A DNA stretch of 64,000 nucleotides from Arthrobacter sp. Leaf337 (GCF_001423745.1 NZ_LMPC01000001.1:125923-189922), one strand, 5' to 3'. Shown: positions 1 to 8,204, numbered from the stretch's first letter. Notes: generated by a model from the letters alone, not told the origin. Numbers and translations are program-made.

Positions 1-795
1 CACGCCGCCGCCAACGTAGAGGACGGGCTTGCTGGCCGCGGCTATCAGCTTCGCCGCTTCGCGAACCTGCTTGTTGTGGCCCCGGACCACCGGCCGGTAG
101 CCGGGAAGGTCGATCTTCGGCGGCCAGGAGAAGGTCATCTGGCCCTGCTGGGCATCCTTGGCAACATCCACCAGGACGGGGCCGGGCCGGCCCGTTGACG
201 CAAGGTGGAACGCCTCGGCCATGACATGCGGGATGTCATTGGGGTTGGTCACCAGGAACGAGTGCTTCGTGATCGGCATGGTGATGCCCACGATGTCAGC
301 TTCCTGGAAAGCGTCGGTACCGATGACTCCGCTGGACACCTGGCCGGTGATGGCCACCAGCGGCACGGAATCCATATGCGCATCCATGATGGCGGTAACG
401 AGGTTGGTGGCGCCGGGGCCTGAGGTGGCAATGCAAACGCCCACCCGCCCGGTAACCATGGCGTAGCCTTGCGCGGCGTGGCCGGCTCCCTGTTCGTGAC
501 GGACCAGCACGTGATTCATGCGGGAGGCCATCAAGGGGTCATAGGTGGGCAGGATCGCGCCACCGGGCAAACCAAAAATATCGTCCACGCCGAGTTCTTC
601 GAGCGAGCGGACAATAGCTTGTGAACCGGTCATCACCGTCGGGGGTACGACGTTGTTCGGTCCGAGTACAGGAGAGACAGCAGCAGCGTGCTCGACGCCG
701 GCATCAGCCGTGCGGTCGGCGCGTTCCGGAGCCTTGGGGGCTCCAGCGGACTTTGTAGCCATCAGCGAGGGGCTGATCGGCGATCCTTTGCTCAT
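1..795 (-). CDS. ilvB: Acetolactate synthase large subunit, N-terminal part (runs off window)
   Basis: First enzyme of valine, leucine and isoleucine synthesis: a ThDP- and FAD-dependent enzyme that condenses pyruvate with pyruvate or 2-oxobutyrate. Only the first 265 residues are visible; the gene continues past base 1. After a roughly 50-residue variable leader rich in Ala and Pro, the ThDP-binding N-terminal domain begins ([11 protein letters not shown]), with the catalytic glutamate at about residue 101 in [15 protein letters not shown], followed by [16 protein letters not shown] and [20 protein letters not shown], all typical of large catalytic subunits. The ATG at 795 has an AGGAAGAG ribosome site just upstream. 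It is preceded by a leader peptide and attenuator and lies downstream of ilvD on the same strand. ilvN and ilvC would be expected next, outside the window. Confidence 0.97.
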   Translation of the reverse strand, partial: MSKGSPISPSLMATKSAGAPKAPERADRTADAGVEHAAAVSPVLGPNNVVPPTVMTGSQAIVRSLEELGVDDIFGLPGGAILPTYDPLMASRMNHVLVRHEQGAGHAAQGYAMVTGRVGVCIATSGPGATNLVTAIMDAHMDSVPLVAITGQVSSGVIGTDAFQEADIVGITMPITKHSFLVTNPNDIPHVMAEAFHLASTGRPGPVLVDVAKDAQQGQMTFSWPPKIDLPGYRPVVRGHNKQVREAAKLIAAASKPVLYVGGGV

Positions 796-862
796 CGGAC
801 TCTTCCTTTGTGGATCTTTATTAGCGGGTACTTCTCATGACGGGTTCAATATGTGCAACAAA

Positions 863-902
863 TAAAAAAACCCCTCAGCCGTGAGGCTCTTCGAGGGGTT
901 TG
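863..902 (-). terminator. ilvB attenuator terminator
   Basis: Read on the minus strand, AACCCCTC pairs with GAGGGGTT around an inner AGCC/GGCT stem, and the hairpin is followed by an uninterrupted T run. It lies between the leader peptide stop and the ilvB start, where an attenuator terminator belongs, rather than at the end of a gene. Confidence 0.9.
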
Positions 903-928
903 CGCGTGACGGTTCGTTACCAGTCGGG

Positions 929-1000
929 CTATTGAGCCACGCGCTTGGTAAGGACGACGACTGCCTCTGCAGCGGCGCAGCTAGTAACGAATGCGATCAT
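929..1000 (-). CDS. ilvB leader peptide (23 aa)
   Basis: A short ORF of 23 codons that ends 34 bases before the attenuator hairpin. The peptide starts MIAFVTSC and carries a run EAVVVLTKRV, so the control codons are Val-Val-Val-Leu with a further Val and an early Ile. Slow translation at these codons when branched-chain aminoacyl-tRNA is scarce would favour read-through. Complementary segments support this: TTCGTTAC (codons 4-6, 984-991) matches 913-920; GCGCGTG (codons 20-21, 938-944) matches 902-908; and CGTGGCTC near the stop can pair, with a 2-nt bulge, with the terminator segment GAGCCTCACG as an antiterminator. The start lies 6 nt after a -10 element, so the leader is probably translated from a leaderless transcript. 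The folding model is inferred; the ORF, Val run and repeats are seen directly. It is too short for ordinary gene callers. Confidence 0.85.
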   Translation of the reverse strand: MIAFVTSCAAAEAVVVLTKRVAQ

Positions 1001-1006
1001 GCGTTC

Positions 1007-1035
1007 AGTTTTCCCTCTGGTGAGACGGGTGTCAA
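1007..1035 (-). promoter_or_regulatory. Promoter of the ilvB leader transcript
   Basis: On the minus strand a perfect TTGACA (1030-1035) is separated by exactly 17 bp from AAAACT (1007-1012). Six bases later comes the leader ATG at 1000, which places the transcription start at or next to that codon. Confidence 0.7.
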
Positions 1036-1056
1036 CGACACACACCCCCGTCTCAC
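1020..1056. promoter_or_regulatory. Inverted repeat over the ilvB -35 region
   Basis: GTGAGACGGG (1020-1029) and CCCGTCTCAC (1047-1056) are perfect 10-bp complementary arms that flank and overlap the TTGACA hexamer. This position suits an operator. A regulator cannot be named. Confidence 0.5.
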
Positions 1057-1059
1057 ATT

Positions 1060-1077
1060 GTGGACGCCATTGTCCAC
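1060..1077. promoter_or_regulatory. Second inverted repeat upstream of the ilvB promoter
   Basis: GTGGAC-N6-GTCCAC, perfect 6-bp arms, 25-40 bp upstream of the -35 hexamer. Possible regulator site; function unknown. Confidence 0.35.
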
Positions 1078-1120
1078 GGATTGATCCCCCGGCCCGGGAT
1101 CAGTCAGCTGAACCGGGTTT

Positions 1121-1158
1121 CGGCAGGTTCAACCACCAGACGGTGGTTGAACCTGCCG
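1121..1158 (-). terminator. ilvD terminator hairpin
   Basis: A perfect 17-bp stem (CGGCAGGTTCAACCACC and its complement) with a 4-nt loop begins 9 bp past the ilvD stop. There is no U tract, so it may act as an intrinsic terminator of the U-poor kind common in actinobacteria, or as an mRNA 3' stabiliser. Confidence 0.75.
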
Positions 1159-1166
1159 GAACCGGC

Positions 1167-2888
1167 CTAGCCGCAGTATGCGCCGGTGGAGGCGCTGTGC
1201 ACCAGCTTGGCGTACTTGGCGAGCACGCCCTTGGTGAACTTGGCCGGAAGCGGCTCCCAGCCGATCTTGCGGGATTCCAGCTCGGCCTCGTCGACCAGGA
1301 GGTCGAAGGTACGTGCTGCGATGTCGACACGGATCTTGTCGCCGTCCTGGACGAAGGCGATGGGGCCGCCGTCGACTGCTTCAGGAGCAACGTGGCCGAT
1401 GCACAGACCGGTGGTCCCGCCGGAGAAGCGGCCGTCCGTCAGGAGCAGGACGTCCTTGCCGAGGCCCGCGCCCTTGATGGCGCCGGTGATGGCGAGCATC
1501 TCGCGCATGCCCGGACCGCCCTTCGGACCTTCGTAGCGGATGACGACGACATCGCCGGCCTTGATCTTGCCGTTGTCCAGAGCATCCAGGGCGCCCTGTT
1601 CGCGCTCGAAGACGCGGGCGGTGCCCTCAAAGACGTCGGCGTCGAAGCCGGCGCTCTTGACGACGGCGCCTTCCGGCGCCATGGAACCGTGCAGGATGGT
1701 GATGCCGCCGGTCTTGTGGATCGGGTTGTCCAGCGCACGAAGGATCTTGCCGTCGAGGTCCGGCGGGTTGATGGACTCGAGGTTCTCGGCAAGGGTCTTG
1801 CCGGTAACGGTGAGGCAGTCGCCGTGCAGCAGTCCGGCGTCGAGCAGGGCCTTCATGATGACCGGCACGCCGCCGATCTTGTCCACGTCGGTCATGACGT
1901 AGCGGCCGAAGGGCTTAAGGTCACCGAGGTGCGGGATCTTGTCGCCGATGCGGTTGAAGTCGTCGAGCGTAAGTTCGACTTCGGCTTCACGGGCGATGGC
2001 GAGCAGGTGCAGGACGGCGTTGGTGGAGCCGCCGAAGGCCATGGTCACGGCTATGGCGTTCTCGAACGCCTTCTTGGTCATGATGTCGCGGGCCGTGATG
2101 CCGAGGCGGAGCAGGTTGACCACTGCTTCGCCGGACTTGCGGGCGAACTCATCACGACGGCGGTCTGCCGACGGCGGGGCGGCAGAGCCCGGAAGGGACA
2201 TGCCCAGGGCTTCGCCGATGCAGGCCATGGTGTTGGCTGTGTACATGCCGCCACAGGCTCCTTCACCCGGGCAGATGGCCTTTTCGATGCGCTCCAGGTC
2301 CCCGAGGCTCATCTTGCCGGCGGCGCAGGCACCCACGGCTTCGAAGGCGTCAATAAGGGTGACTTCCTTCTCGGAACCGTCTTCCAGCTTGACCCAGCCC
2401 GGCATGATGGAGCCGGCGTAGAGGAACACACTGGCGAGGTCAAGGCGCGCGGCAGCCATCAGCATTCCCGGCAGGGACTTGTCGCAGCCTGCGAGGAGCA
2501 CGGAGCCGTCGATGCGCTCGGCCTGCATCACGGTTTCCACGGAGTCGGCAATGACTTCGCGGGAGACCAGCGAGAAGTGCATGCCCTCGTGGCCCATGGA
2601 AATGCCGTCCGAGACGGAGATGGTGCCGAACTGCATGGGGAAACCGCCGCCTGCGTGGACACCCTCCTTGGCGCCCTGGGCCAGTCGGTTCAGTGAGAGG
2701 TTGCAGGGAGTGATTTCATTCCAGGAACTCGCGACGCCGATCTGGGGCTTCGAGAAGTCGTCATCGCCCATGCCGACTGCGCGGAACATACCGCGCGCGG
2801 GTGCGGCATGGATCCCGTCGGTGACGACCCGGCTGCGGGGCTTGATGTCAATCTTGTTCTCGGTTGCTGTTTGGGTGTCCTCACTCAT
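1167..2888 (-). CDS. ilvD: Dihydroxy-acid dehydratase
   Basis: Dehydrates 2,3-dihydroxy-isovalerate and 2,3-dihydroxy-methylvalerate to the 2-oxo acids, the third common step of branched-chain amino acid synthesis. The 573-residue length is normal. Cluster cysteines sit at about residues 62 (ITPCNLS), 135 ([11 protein letters not shown]) and 212 ([14 protein letters not shown]), the three-cysteine pattern of the family; GGRFSGGT-like [10 protein letters not shown] is present near the C-terminus. The start is fixed by a TAGACT -10 element (2896-2901) 7 nt before the ATG, which implies a leaderless transcript. It lies upstream of the ilvB leader on the same strand but has its own hairpin terminator, so ilvD and ilvB are probably separate transcripts. 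Confidence 0.98.
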   Translation of the reverse strand: MSEDTQTATENKIDIKPRSRVVTDGIHAAPARGMFRAVGMGDDDFSKPQIGVASSWNEITPCNLSLNRLAQGAKEGVHAGGGFPMQFGTISVSDGISMGHEGMHFSLVSREVIADSVETVMQAERIDGSVLLAGCDKSLPGMLMAAARLDLASVFLYAGSIMPGWVKLEDGSEKEVTLIDAFEAVGACAAGKMSLGDLERIEKAICPGEGACGGMYTANTMACIGEALGMSLPGSAAPPSADRRRDEFARKSGEAVVNLLRLGITARDIMTKKAFENAIAVTMAFGGSTNAVLHLLAIAREAEVELTLDDFNRIGDKIPHLGDLKPFGRYVMTDVDKIGGVPVIMKALLDAGLLHGDCLTVTGKTLAENLESINPPDLDGKILRALDNPIHKTGGITILHGSMAPEGAVVKSAGFDADVFEGTARVFEREQGALDALDNGKIKAGDVVVIRYEGPKGGPGMREMLAITGAIKGAGLGKDVLLLTDGRFSGGTTGLCIGHVAPEAVDGGPIAFVQDGDKIRVDIAARTFDLLVDEAELESRKIGWEPLPAKFTKGVLAKYAKLVHSASTGAYCG

Positions 2889-2958
2889 GGGTCAAAGTCT
2901 ATGACTCCGATCGGGACGCCAACGACCCGGAGGGCCCCGTTAAGCCGAAAACCGGGAA

Positions 2959-2973
2959 TATTTCGATCAAATA
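2959..2973. promoter_or_regulatory. LysR-type box upstream of ilvD
   Basis: TATTT-CGATC-AAATA is an AT-rich interrupted palindrome that fits the T-N11-A pattern of LysR-type regulators. Its centre is about 78 bp before the predicted leaderless ilvD start. The gene upstream of ilvD encodes a LysR protein. The link is inferred. Confidence 0.4.
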
Positions 2974-3028
2974 GTGGACTCTCGTCTCGAATAATGAGAT
3001 CGAGAGGGCCGGAACTGCCCCGGATGTG

Positions 3029-3952
3029 TCAGGCGTCACGGAGTCCGGCGGCATTGATCGCCGCAGCTTCGGCCTCCAGCATGGACAGGACCTGCGCGAT
3101 CGTGGTCCGTGCCGCCACATCCGGGCGTGCGAGCGCCACGATGCTCCGGCGGGCAGTCACTCCGAGCAGCGGGCGCAAGACGAAGCCGCGTTCCTGGTTC
3201 CGCAAGGCGGTATACCGCGGCAGCAGGCTTAGCCCGTGTCCGGCACTCACAAGCGCTTCCAGGACGCGAAGGTCGGGAAACAACTGCGCGCGCACCGCCG
3301 GAGACCCTGCCTGGACCTCGATCTGGCGCAGCACCGTGTCGAAGGGGAACCCTTCCGGGACGCCCATCCACGGAAATCCCACCACGTCTCCGGCGGTCAG
3401 CGAGGACTTCGCCGCCAGGACGTGTCCGGCCGGCACAGCGACATCCAGCGGCTCGTTCAGCAGCGGAACCACCACCAGCCCCTGCCGGGCGAAAACATCG
3501 GGACCATCAACGCTGTGGGCCAGGACGATATCGTAGTCGGCGGCCAGGGCAGCGAAGCCGGCAACGCCGGGGTCCTCGAACGAGGCCTCAAACCGGAGTC
3601 CTTCCACCGCCTTGACGCGGTGCAGGAGGCCGGGGAGGAACATTTCCGCTGCACTCGGAAAGAAGGCCGCTTTGACGTGCGTCTGCCAGCCCTGGCGGTA
3701 GGTGTCGATGGTGGCCTCAGCGCGGGCCATGGCAGTGGACACGTCCGCCGCGGCTGCCGCCATCGCGCGCCCGGCCTCGGTCAGGCGCACTCCCCTGCCG
3801 GACTTCTCGACCAGGACAACGCCCAGTTCGTCCTGGAGGGTCTTGAGCTGCTGGGATACGGCCGACGGCGTCACCTCCATCGCTTCGGCGGTGGCGCCGA
3901 CTGTGCCCCGGTCCGAGAGTTCACGGAGAATCCGGAGCCGTTTCAAATCCAT
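3029..3952 (-). CDS. LysR family transcriptional regulator
   Basis: Full-length LysR-type regulator (307 aa). Residues 1-60 form the winged helix-turn-helix (LRILRELSDRGTVGATAEAM, then VTPSAVSQQLKTLQDELG). The rest is the periplasmic-binding-like effector domain, from about residue 90. The ATG is 6 nt downstream of TAGCCT (minus strand, 3959-3964), pointing to a leaderless transcript. It is 140 bp upstream of ilvD on the same strand, with a T-N11-A palindrome in between, so control of ilvD is a reasonable guess. The effector is not readable from sequence. Confidence 0.93.
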   Translation of the reverse strand: MDLKRLRILRELSDRGTVGATAEAMEVTPSAVSQQLKTLQDELGVVLVEKSGRGVRLTEAGRAMAAAAADVSTAMARAEATIDTYRQGWQTHVKAAFFPSAAEMFLPGLLHRVKAVEGLRFEASFEDPGVAGFAALAADYDIVLAHSVDGPDVFARQGLVVVPLLNEPLDVAVPAGHVLAAKSSLTAGDVVGFPWMGVPEGFPFDTVLRQIEVQAGSPAVRAQLFPDLRVLEALVSAGHGLSLLPRYTALRNQERGFVLRPLLGVTARRSIVALARPDVAARTTIAQVLSMLEAEAAAINAAGLRDA

Positions 3953-4076
3953 GATGCGAGGCTACAGGACAGTGCCCGGGCACGGAGCCCTCGTGCAGTC
4001 CCGATGTGACAAGGCATCCTGCGCCGGCTCTGGTAGCGTGCAAGCCACCCTGCCGGTCGACCATCAGGACTTCACT

Positions 4077-4640
4077 GTGAACAGCAAGCCCGTGCCGGTC
4101 AACCCGGACGCGACCAACCCCGCACCCGACACTGACGACGGTCCCCCGCTCAGCAGCGAAGAGCTGAAGACCAGGCTCCGCGCGGTTTTCGATCACCAGA
4201 TTCCCAACTACGGTGACTACAACCTCGTCTGTGGCTCCAACAGCTTCGAGGGGACGGGTGCCGCAGCCCGTGGCTGGGCTCCTCCGCGCCGGCGGAGTTA
4301 TGTTATCGGCTACCGCTGGCACCCGGCCGAGATCATCGTGGCCCCATTTGATGAAAAATCCCTGGCCGCCGCGGGGGTCCCGGTGGCGATCAACATGACC
4401 AACCTTTCGCACGCCCTCCGGCTGCCCGCCGTCGCGTCTTCCCCGGGCGGTTACGAAGTGGCCGCAAGCACGGGGAAAGCCTTCCGTTTCGGGGTGGAGA
4501 ACAGCATGCGGCTGGCTTCGGAGCCCGCAGGACCGGACCAGCGGTCCGGTCGCGGGCCGCGAAGCATCGAACAGGCCGACGACGCCGCGGACTTCCATGA
4601 ATTCATGGCCGACTTCATCCGGCGCGGGCTGCCCCTCTGA
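4077..4640 (+). CDS. Conserved-looking hypothetical protein (187 aa)
   Basis: I do not recognise this family. The GTG start is preferred over the upstream in-frame ATG at 3702 because the latter lies inside the LysR gene; a TAGCGT -10-like hexamer at 4034-4039 and a weak AGGAC site precede the GTG. The first 25 residues are Pro/Asp/Asn-rich and probably disordered. The body is soluble with no membrane segment, and includes YGDYNLVCGSNSF and SYVIGYRWHPAEIIVAP; the end is DFHEFMADFIRRGLPL. It is divergent from the LysR gene, 124 bp apart. Function unknown. Confidence 0.75.
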   Translation: MNSKPVPVNPDATNPAPDTDDGPPLSSEELKTRLRAVFDHQIPNYGDYNLVCGSNSFEGTGAAARGWAPPRRRSYVIGYRWHPAEIIVAPFDEKSLAAAGVPVAINMTNLSHALRLPAVASSPGGYEVAASTGKAFRFGVENSMRLASEPAGPDQRSGRGPRSIEQADDAADFHEFMADFIRRGLPL

Positions 4641-4715
4641 ACCTTTACAGCCCTAATCACACCGACGTAACGTCAAGCAACGGCAACCTTGCCTTATGGA
4701 CAGAAGGGCTCTGCT

Positions 4716-5828
4716 ATGGACTGGATTATCTGGGTCATCGTCATCGTAGTCATCGTCGGAGTTGTGTGGTGGCTCCTGAACCGCAACAGTTCAGGAAATA
4801 CCACCGGACCATCGACGCTCTCCGATACCGGTGCGTCCGTTCCACCGTCAGGGCAGGCCGGCAGTCCCCGGCCCGTTGCCGGAGCACCGGCCGGAGGCAG
4901 CGCAGCACCTTCGGCAGACGCGGCCGCCACCGCCGGAATGCCGGGTGCCGCAGGGTTCAGCTCGGCAGCCAAAGCCGCACCGGCAACTTCCGCACCCGCC
5001 GGTGGAGATGTGGACGACTGGGACGAAGACTCAACAGCCACGACGGAGGCGCCCGCAGCGGCCACGGACGCCCGGGCTCCCTCAAACGCGACTGTCAAAC
5101 CCGCCGGCACCGCCGAACCTGAAGTGACAGCCCAACCTGAGCACGCGGCCGTACCCGGTAAAGAAGCCGTGTCCGAGAAGGCAGCCGTGTCCCACAAAGC
5201 TGAGTGGGAGGCGCAGTGGTCCGAGGCGGCCAGCACCCCGCACGCGGCGGAAACGCACGCCGAATCGCACACCATGGAGGCTCCTGCTAAGGAATCAGCG
5301 GGCGAATCCCGGGCCGCCGGGACGGGTACCACGGCTCCTGTCCATCACCCCGAGTACACGGAACCGCATGCTCCCACTCTTCCCGGCGCCGAATCCGCCG
5401 CAGCGGAAGACGTCCTGGACACAGCCGTTCGGGATAAAGAAGCCCGGGAGTCAGGAGCGGGGGCGGAACTGCCACCGGCCGGCGGGACCGGGCCGGCCGT
5501 TGCGAACGACACAGGAGTCCCTTCCGAGGGGGATGCCGAAACCATGCAGGCGGCCTCCTCTTCGGCCGCGACTGAAGGGGCCGCGAGCCACACTGCTGAA
5601 CCCGCCGGACACCTGGCGGCGGACAAACCGTATGGGGAAGGATCAGCCGCCCCGGCTCCTGATGGCAGCGCACCCGACGGCTACACGGTCAAGGGCAATG
5701 CGCAGCAGATGGTCTACCACGATGAAACAAGCCCGGCCTACGAGGAAACCGTAGCGGAGGTCTGGTTCGAGTCAGCCGCCCATGCCGAAGCGGCCGGCTT
5801 CCGGGCGCCGCGACGTAGCCGGCACTAG
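4716..5828 (+). CDS. Membrane-anchored Ala/Pro-rich protein with C-terminal sunset domain
   Basis: A 370-residue protein with one N-terminal membrane helix (DWIIWVIVIVVIVGVVWWLL), a long low-complexity Ala/Pro/Glu/Thr-rich middle of about 300 residues, and a compact C-terminal segment (YTVKGNAQQMVYHDETSPAYEE, then AEVWFESAAHAEAAGFRAPRR). That segment matches the actinobacterial sunset-domain pattern: KGN, YH, SP.Y, WF, A..AGFR. Such domains usually end small membrane proteins of unknown function. Start chosen at 4716 (AAGG site 9-12 nt upstream) rather than the TTG at 4689. Family membership is recalled, not searched. With no signal cleavage site visible, the disordered part is probably cytoplasmic. 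Confidence 0.8.
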   Translation: MDWIIWVIVIVVIVGVVWWLLNRNSSGNTTGPSTLSDTGASVPPSGQAGSPRPVAGAPAGGSAAPSADAAATAGMPGAAGFSSAAKAAPATSAPAGGDVDDWDEDSTATTEAPAAATDARAPSNATVKPAGTAEPEVTAQPEHAAVPGKEAVSEKAAVSHKAEWEAQWSEAASTPHAAETHAESHTMEAPAKESAGESRAAGTGTTAPVHHPEYTEPHAPTLPGAESAAAEDVLDTAVRDKEARESGAGAELPPAGGTGPAVANDTGVPSEGDAETMQAASSSAATEGAASHTAEPAGHLAADKPYGEGSAAPAPDGSAPDGYTVKGNAQQMVYHDETSPAYEETVAEVWFESAAHAEAAGFRAPRRSRH

Positions 5829-5856
5829 GTCCGGCAACCGGAGGGCCGCCGTCACC

Positions 5857-6990
5857 ATGAGCCGGGACAAGGAGGGGCGCAGATCCATACTTGCGCTCCT
5901 CCCGGGACCTCTCACCGCCGTCGTGTCGGCGCTGGCGTTGGTTGCCTGCACAGGTGGCGGCAGCGGTCCACCCACGGGTAACGCCGGTCAAGTCACAGGC
6001 AGCAACAGGGCGGGCCAGGAACCCCGGGTGCTGCGGACAGTGGAGGGACTGAGCGTGCCGTGGTCCACGGTGTTCCTGCCGGACGGCACGGCCGTTATTT
6101 CCGAACGTGACAGCGCCACACTCAAGGCGGTCAAGGACGGGAAGACAACTGTGCTGGGGAGTGTCCCCGGAGTAGAGCCGGGCGGTGAAGGCGGCCTCCT
6201 GGGGCTGGCAGTGTCGCCACACTTCGCTTCCGACCGGTCGCTTTTCGCCTATTTCACAGCCCGGTCCGACAACCGGATCGCCCGGCTCACACTGACTGAG
6301 CGTGATCCAGGAGGCGCGCTGGGGCTGGGTCCGCCGGAAACGATTTTCGCTGGCATCCCGAAAGCCTCAACCCACAACGGTGGCCGCATCCGTTTCGGAC
6401 CGGACGGGAACCTCTATGTGGGAACCGGAGACTCCCAGCGCCGCGACCAGCCCCAGGATCCAAACGCGCTTGGCGGGAAGATCCTCCGGATCACGGAAAA
6501 GGGCGAGCCGGCGCCCGGCAACCCGTTCGGAGATAACCCGGTCTACAGCCTCGGCCACCGCAATGTGCAGGGACTCGACTGGGATGACGCGGGCAGGCTC
6601 TGGTCCAGCGAATTCGGACCGAACGTGGATGACGAACTGAACCTGATCCAGCCGGGCGGGAACTATGGCTGGCCCGAGGTCACCGGAGCTCCGGGAAAAC
6701 CCGGCTTCATTGACGCCAAAGTCGTCTGGCCGTCCACCGCGGAATCGTCTCCGAGTGGACTCGAGATCGTAGGCTCCACAGCGTATCTCGGAGCGCTGCG
6801 GGGCCAACGGTTGTGGGCAGTCCCGCTCGCTGGTGAAAATGCGGGCAATCCTGTGAGCCATTTCACAGCCAAGTTCGGGCGCATCCGCGACGTTTCCCTG
6901 GCCCCGGACGGCACCCTGTGGATGCTTACCAACAATCAAAACCCTGATTCCGCGCTGATTTTGGCGCCTCCAGGCGGTCCCGGAGACTGA
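5857..6990 (+). CDS. PQQ-type sugar dehydrogenase lipoprotein
   Basis: A secreted lipoprotein (377 aa) of the glucose/sorbosone dehydrogenase family: a six-bladed beta-propeller that oxidises aldose sugars with PQQ. Signal peptide with lipobox LALVAC, then a Gly/Ser-rich linker. Family motifs follow: PWSTVFLPDGTAVISERDS, GEGGLLGLAVSP, STHNGGRIRFGPDGNLYVGTGD, LGHRNVQGLDWD, SSEFGPNVDDELNLI and GGNYGWPEVTG. The HNGG histidine corresponds to the catalytic region. ATG at 5857 has GGAGG 12 nt upstream. No PQQ synthesis genes are in the window, so cofactor supply is unknown. It could be transcribed with the sunset-domain gene 28 bp upstream. Confidence 0.9.
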   Translation: MSRDKEGRRSILALLPGPLTAVVSALALVACTGGGSGPPTGNAGQVTGSNRAGQEPRVLRTVEGLSVPWSTVFLPDGTAVISERDSATLKAVKDGKTTVLGSVPGVEPGGEGGLLGLAVSPHFASDRSLFAYFTARSDNRIARLTLTERDPGGALGLGPPETIFAGIPKASTHNGGRIRFGPDGNLYVGTGDSQRRDQPQDPNALGGKILRITEKGEPAPGNPFGDNPVYSLGHRNVQGLDWDDAGRLWSSEFGPNVDDELNLIQPGGNYGWPEVTGAPGKPGFIDAKVVWPSTAESSPSGLEIVGSTAYLGALRGQRLWAVPLAGENAGNPVSHFTAKFGRIRDVSLAPDGTLWMLTNNQNPDSALILAPPGGPGD

Positions 6991-7002
6991 TGCAGGCGCC
7001 GA

Positions 7003-7032
7003 TTTCACACCGGGCTAAAACTCGTGTAGAGT
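7003..7032 (+). promoter_or_regulatory. Promoter of tRNA-Lys
   Basis: TTTCAC and TAGAGT, 18 bp apart, about 65 bp before the tRNA. Confidence 0.55.
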
Positions 7033-7096
7033 TTCATGTCGTTGCGGAGATGAACGAGGGAAACAAAAGCCATCGGGAAGAACCAAAACAACAGTT

Positions 7097-7172
7097 GCAC
7101 CTCTAGCTCAACTGGCAGAGCAATTGACTCTTAATCAATGGGTTCCGGGTTCGAGTCCCGGGGGGTGCACCA
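7097..7172 (+). tRNA. tRNA-Lys (anticodon CUU)
   Basis: A 76-nt cloverleaf with encoded CCA. Acceptor GCACCTC pairs with GGGGTGC (one G-U). The anticodon stem TTGA/TCAA encloses the loop CTCTTAA, so the anticodon is CTT (codon AAG). The T arm is CCGGG/CCCGG around TTCGAGT. Confidence 0.97.
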
Positions 7173-7175
7173 GAG

Positions 7176-7217
7176 AAACCCCGTCTTCACAGGCCACAAG
7201 CCGTGAAGGCGGGGTTT
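7176..7217 (+). terminator. tRNA-Lys terminator
   Basis: AAACCCCG and CTTCAC arms pair with GTGAAG and CGGGGTTT, giving a 14-bp stem with one mismatch, followed by TTTCGCTTT. Confidence 0.85.
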
Positions 7218-7344
7218 CGCTTTGCCCGAAAACACTGCATCAGGCCTGGCCACAATTCTTTAGTAAATATTCACCTTAAGCATCGGAGAACCTGCGCCGC
7301 ACTGGATAGAGTGACGTCACTATCAGGTGTGGGAGGGGCTAACC

Positions 7345-7557
7345 ATGGCTGTCTTTCGGTTTACTGTGACGGGCACGATCGAAGCCGACGCCGAAGCGCT
7401 TGGCGCCGCCATGGCGGCCTCCCTGCCCCTCCACGGACGTCGACGCGCGGGGATCATGGAAAGCAGCCTCGAGTTCAGCGAAAACCCCGGCTCGGCTTTG
7501 CAGGCCTTGTTGGAGATGGGCGTAATGGCCGTCCTGCAGCCAAATTGGGCCCCCTGA
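7345..7557 (+). CDS. Small hypothetical protein (70 aa)
   Basis: Short gene with good signals: TAGAGT at 7307-7312, an overlapping palindrome GTGACGTCAC (7311-7320) and a strong GGGAGGGG ribosome site 7-14 nt before the ATG. The product starts MAVFRFTVTGTIEADAEALGAAM and ends MAVLQPNWAP. It has no membrane segment or cysteine, and alternating hydrophobic residues suggest a small beta-alpha fold. Not recognised. An in-frame start at 7327 is less likely because it would remove the ribosome site from in front of the gene. Confidence 0.65.
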   Translation: MAVFRFTVTGTIEADAEALGAAMAASLPLHGRRRAGIMESSLEFSENPGSALQALLEMGVMAVLQPNWAP

Positions 7558-7625
7558 ATAAGGGCTGGGACGTTCAGTCGCTGGAAGCCATTGCCGTCCG
7601 GCTCCTGGGGTAGTGAATCAGCTGA

Positions 7626-8117
7626 TCAGTTAGCGCTGTTCACGTCCACGGTGAGGCCGGACTCGGCACTTGCCACGATTGCCTTGGTCTCCGGCGAGGA
7701 AAAACGGCTGGCCAGGACTGTCACCACCGCCTGGAGCTCCTGACGAAGGATGTCCGGGTCGATCGAAGCGGCCGCAAGCACGGTTCGCTCCATGTCCGCC
7801 GCAGCGGCCACGGCCTCCACTCCGCGCTCAGTCAGGGACACCACGTGGCTTCGGCGGTCGGACGTGCTGCGCTCGCGCCGGATGTGGCCGTGCACCTCGA
7901 GCCGGCTGAGTGTTTTTCCCATGGTCTGGGCCTGGACGCGGACCAATTGAGCCAGCTGCGCCTGTGTCATGGGTCCATTAAGGGAAAGTACCTCCATGGC
8001 GATCACTCCGGCATGGGTGAGCCCGATGGCTCCCAGCTTCTCGTTCCAGGAGTGTTCCACGAGACGTGCCGCGGTGGACAAGAGGCGCCCTGTGGGCCAG
8101 CGATCCATATCAGGCAT
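7626..8117 (-). CDS. MarR family transcriptional regulator
   Basis: 163-residue winged helix-turn-helix repressor with the usual MarR layout: N-terminal dimer helices, then VIAMEVLSLNGPMTQAQLAQLVRVQAQTMGKTLSRLEVHGHI (HTH, about residues 40-80), the wing RRERSTSDRRSHVVSLTERG, and C-terminal helices. The start at 8117 is set by TATACT 7 nt before it; the longer in-frame start at 8162 would begin upstream of that promoter. It is divergent from bcp (87 bp apart), which makes a role in peroxide or redox control plausible but unproven. Confidence 0.92.
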   Translation of the reverse strand: MPDMDRWPTGRLLSTAARLVEHSWNEKLGAIGLTHAGVIAMEVLSLNGPMTQAQLAQLVRVQAQTMGKTLSRLEVHGHIRRERSTSDRRSHVVSLTERGVEAVAAAADMERTVLAAASIDPDILRQELQAVVTVLASRFSSPETKAIVASAESGLTVDVNSAN

Positions 8118-8124
8118 ACAACTT

Positions 8125-8130
8125 AGTATA
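8125..8130 (-). promoter_or_regulatory. Leaderless -10 element of the marR-type gene
   Basis: TATACT on the minus strand, 7 nt before the ATG at 8117; no ribosome site is present. Confidence 0.65.
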
Positions 8131-8204
8131 GCCAGCGTGGGATTCGTCCCTCGCTCCCCCACTTACTAAGCTTTGATGTCCAGAACATTCCTAAGGAGAA
8201 AATC

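Noticed and set aside
945..2696. Long plus-strand ORF opposite ilvD (583 codons)
   Set aside because: Mirror frame of ilvD in very GC-rich DNA; no ribosome site, Ala/Gly/Asp-rich composition without any motif.
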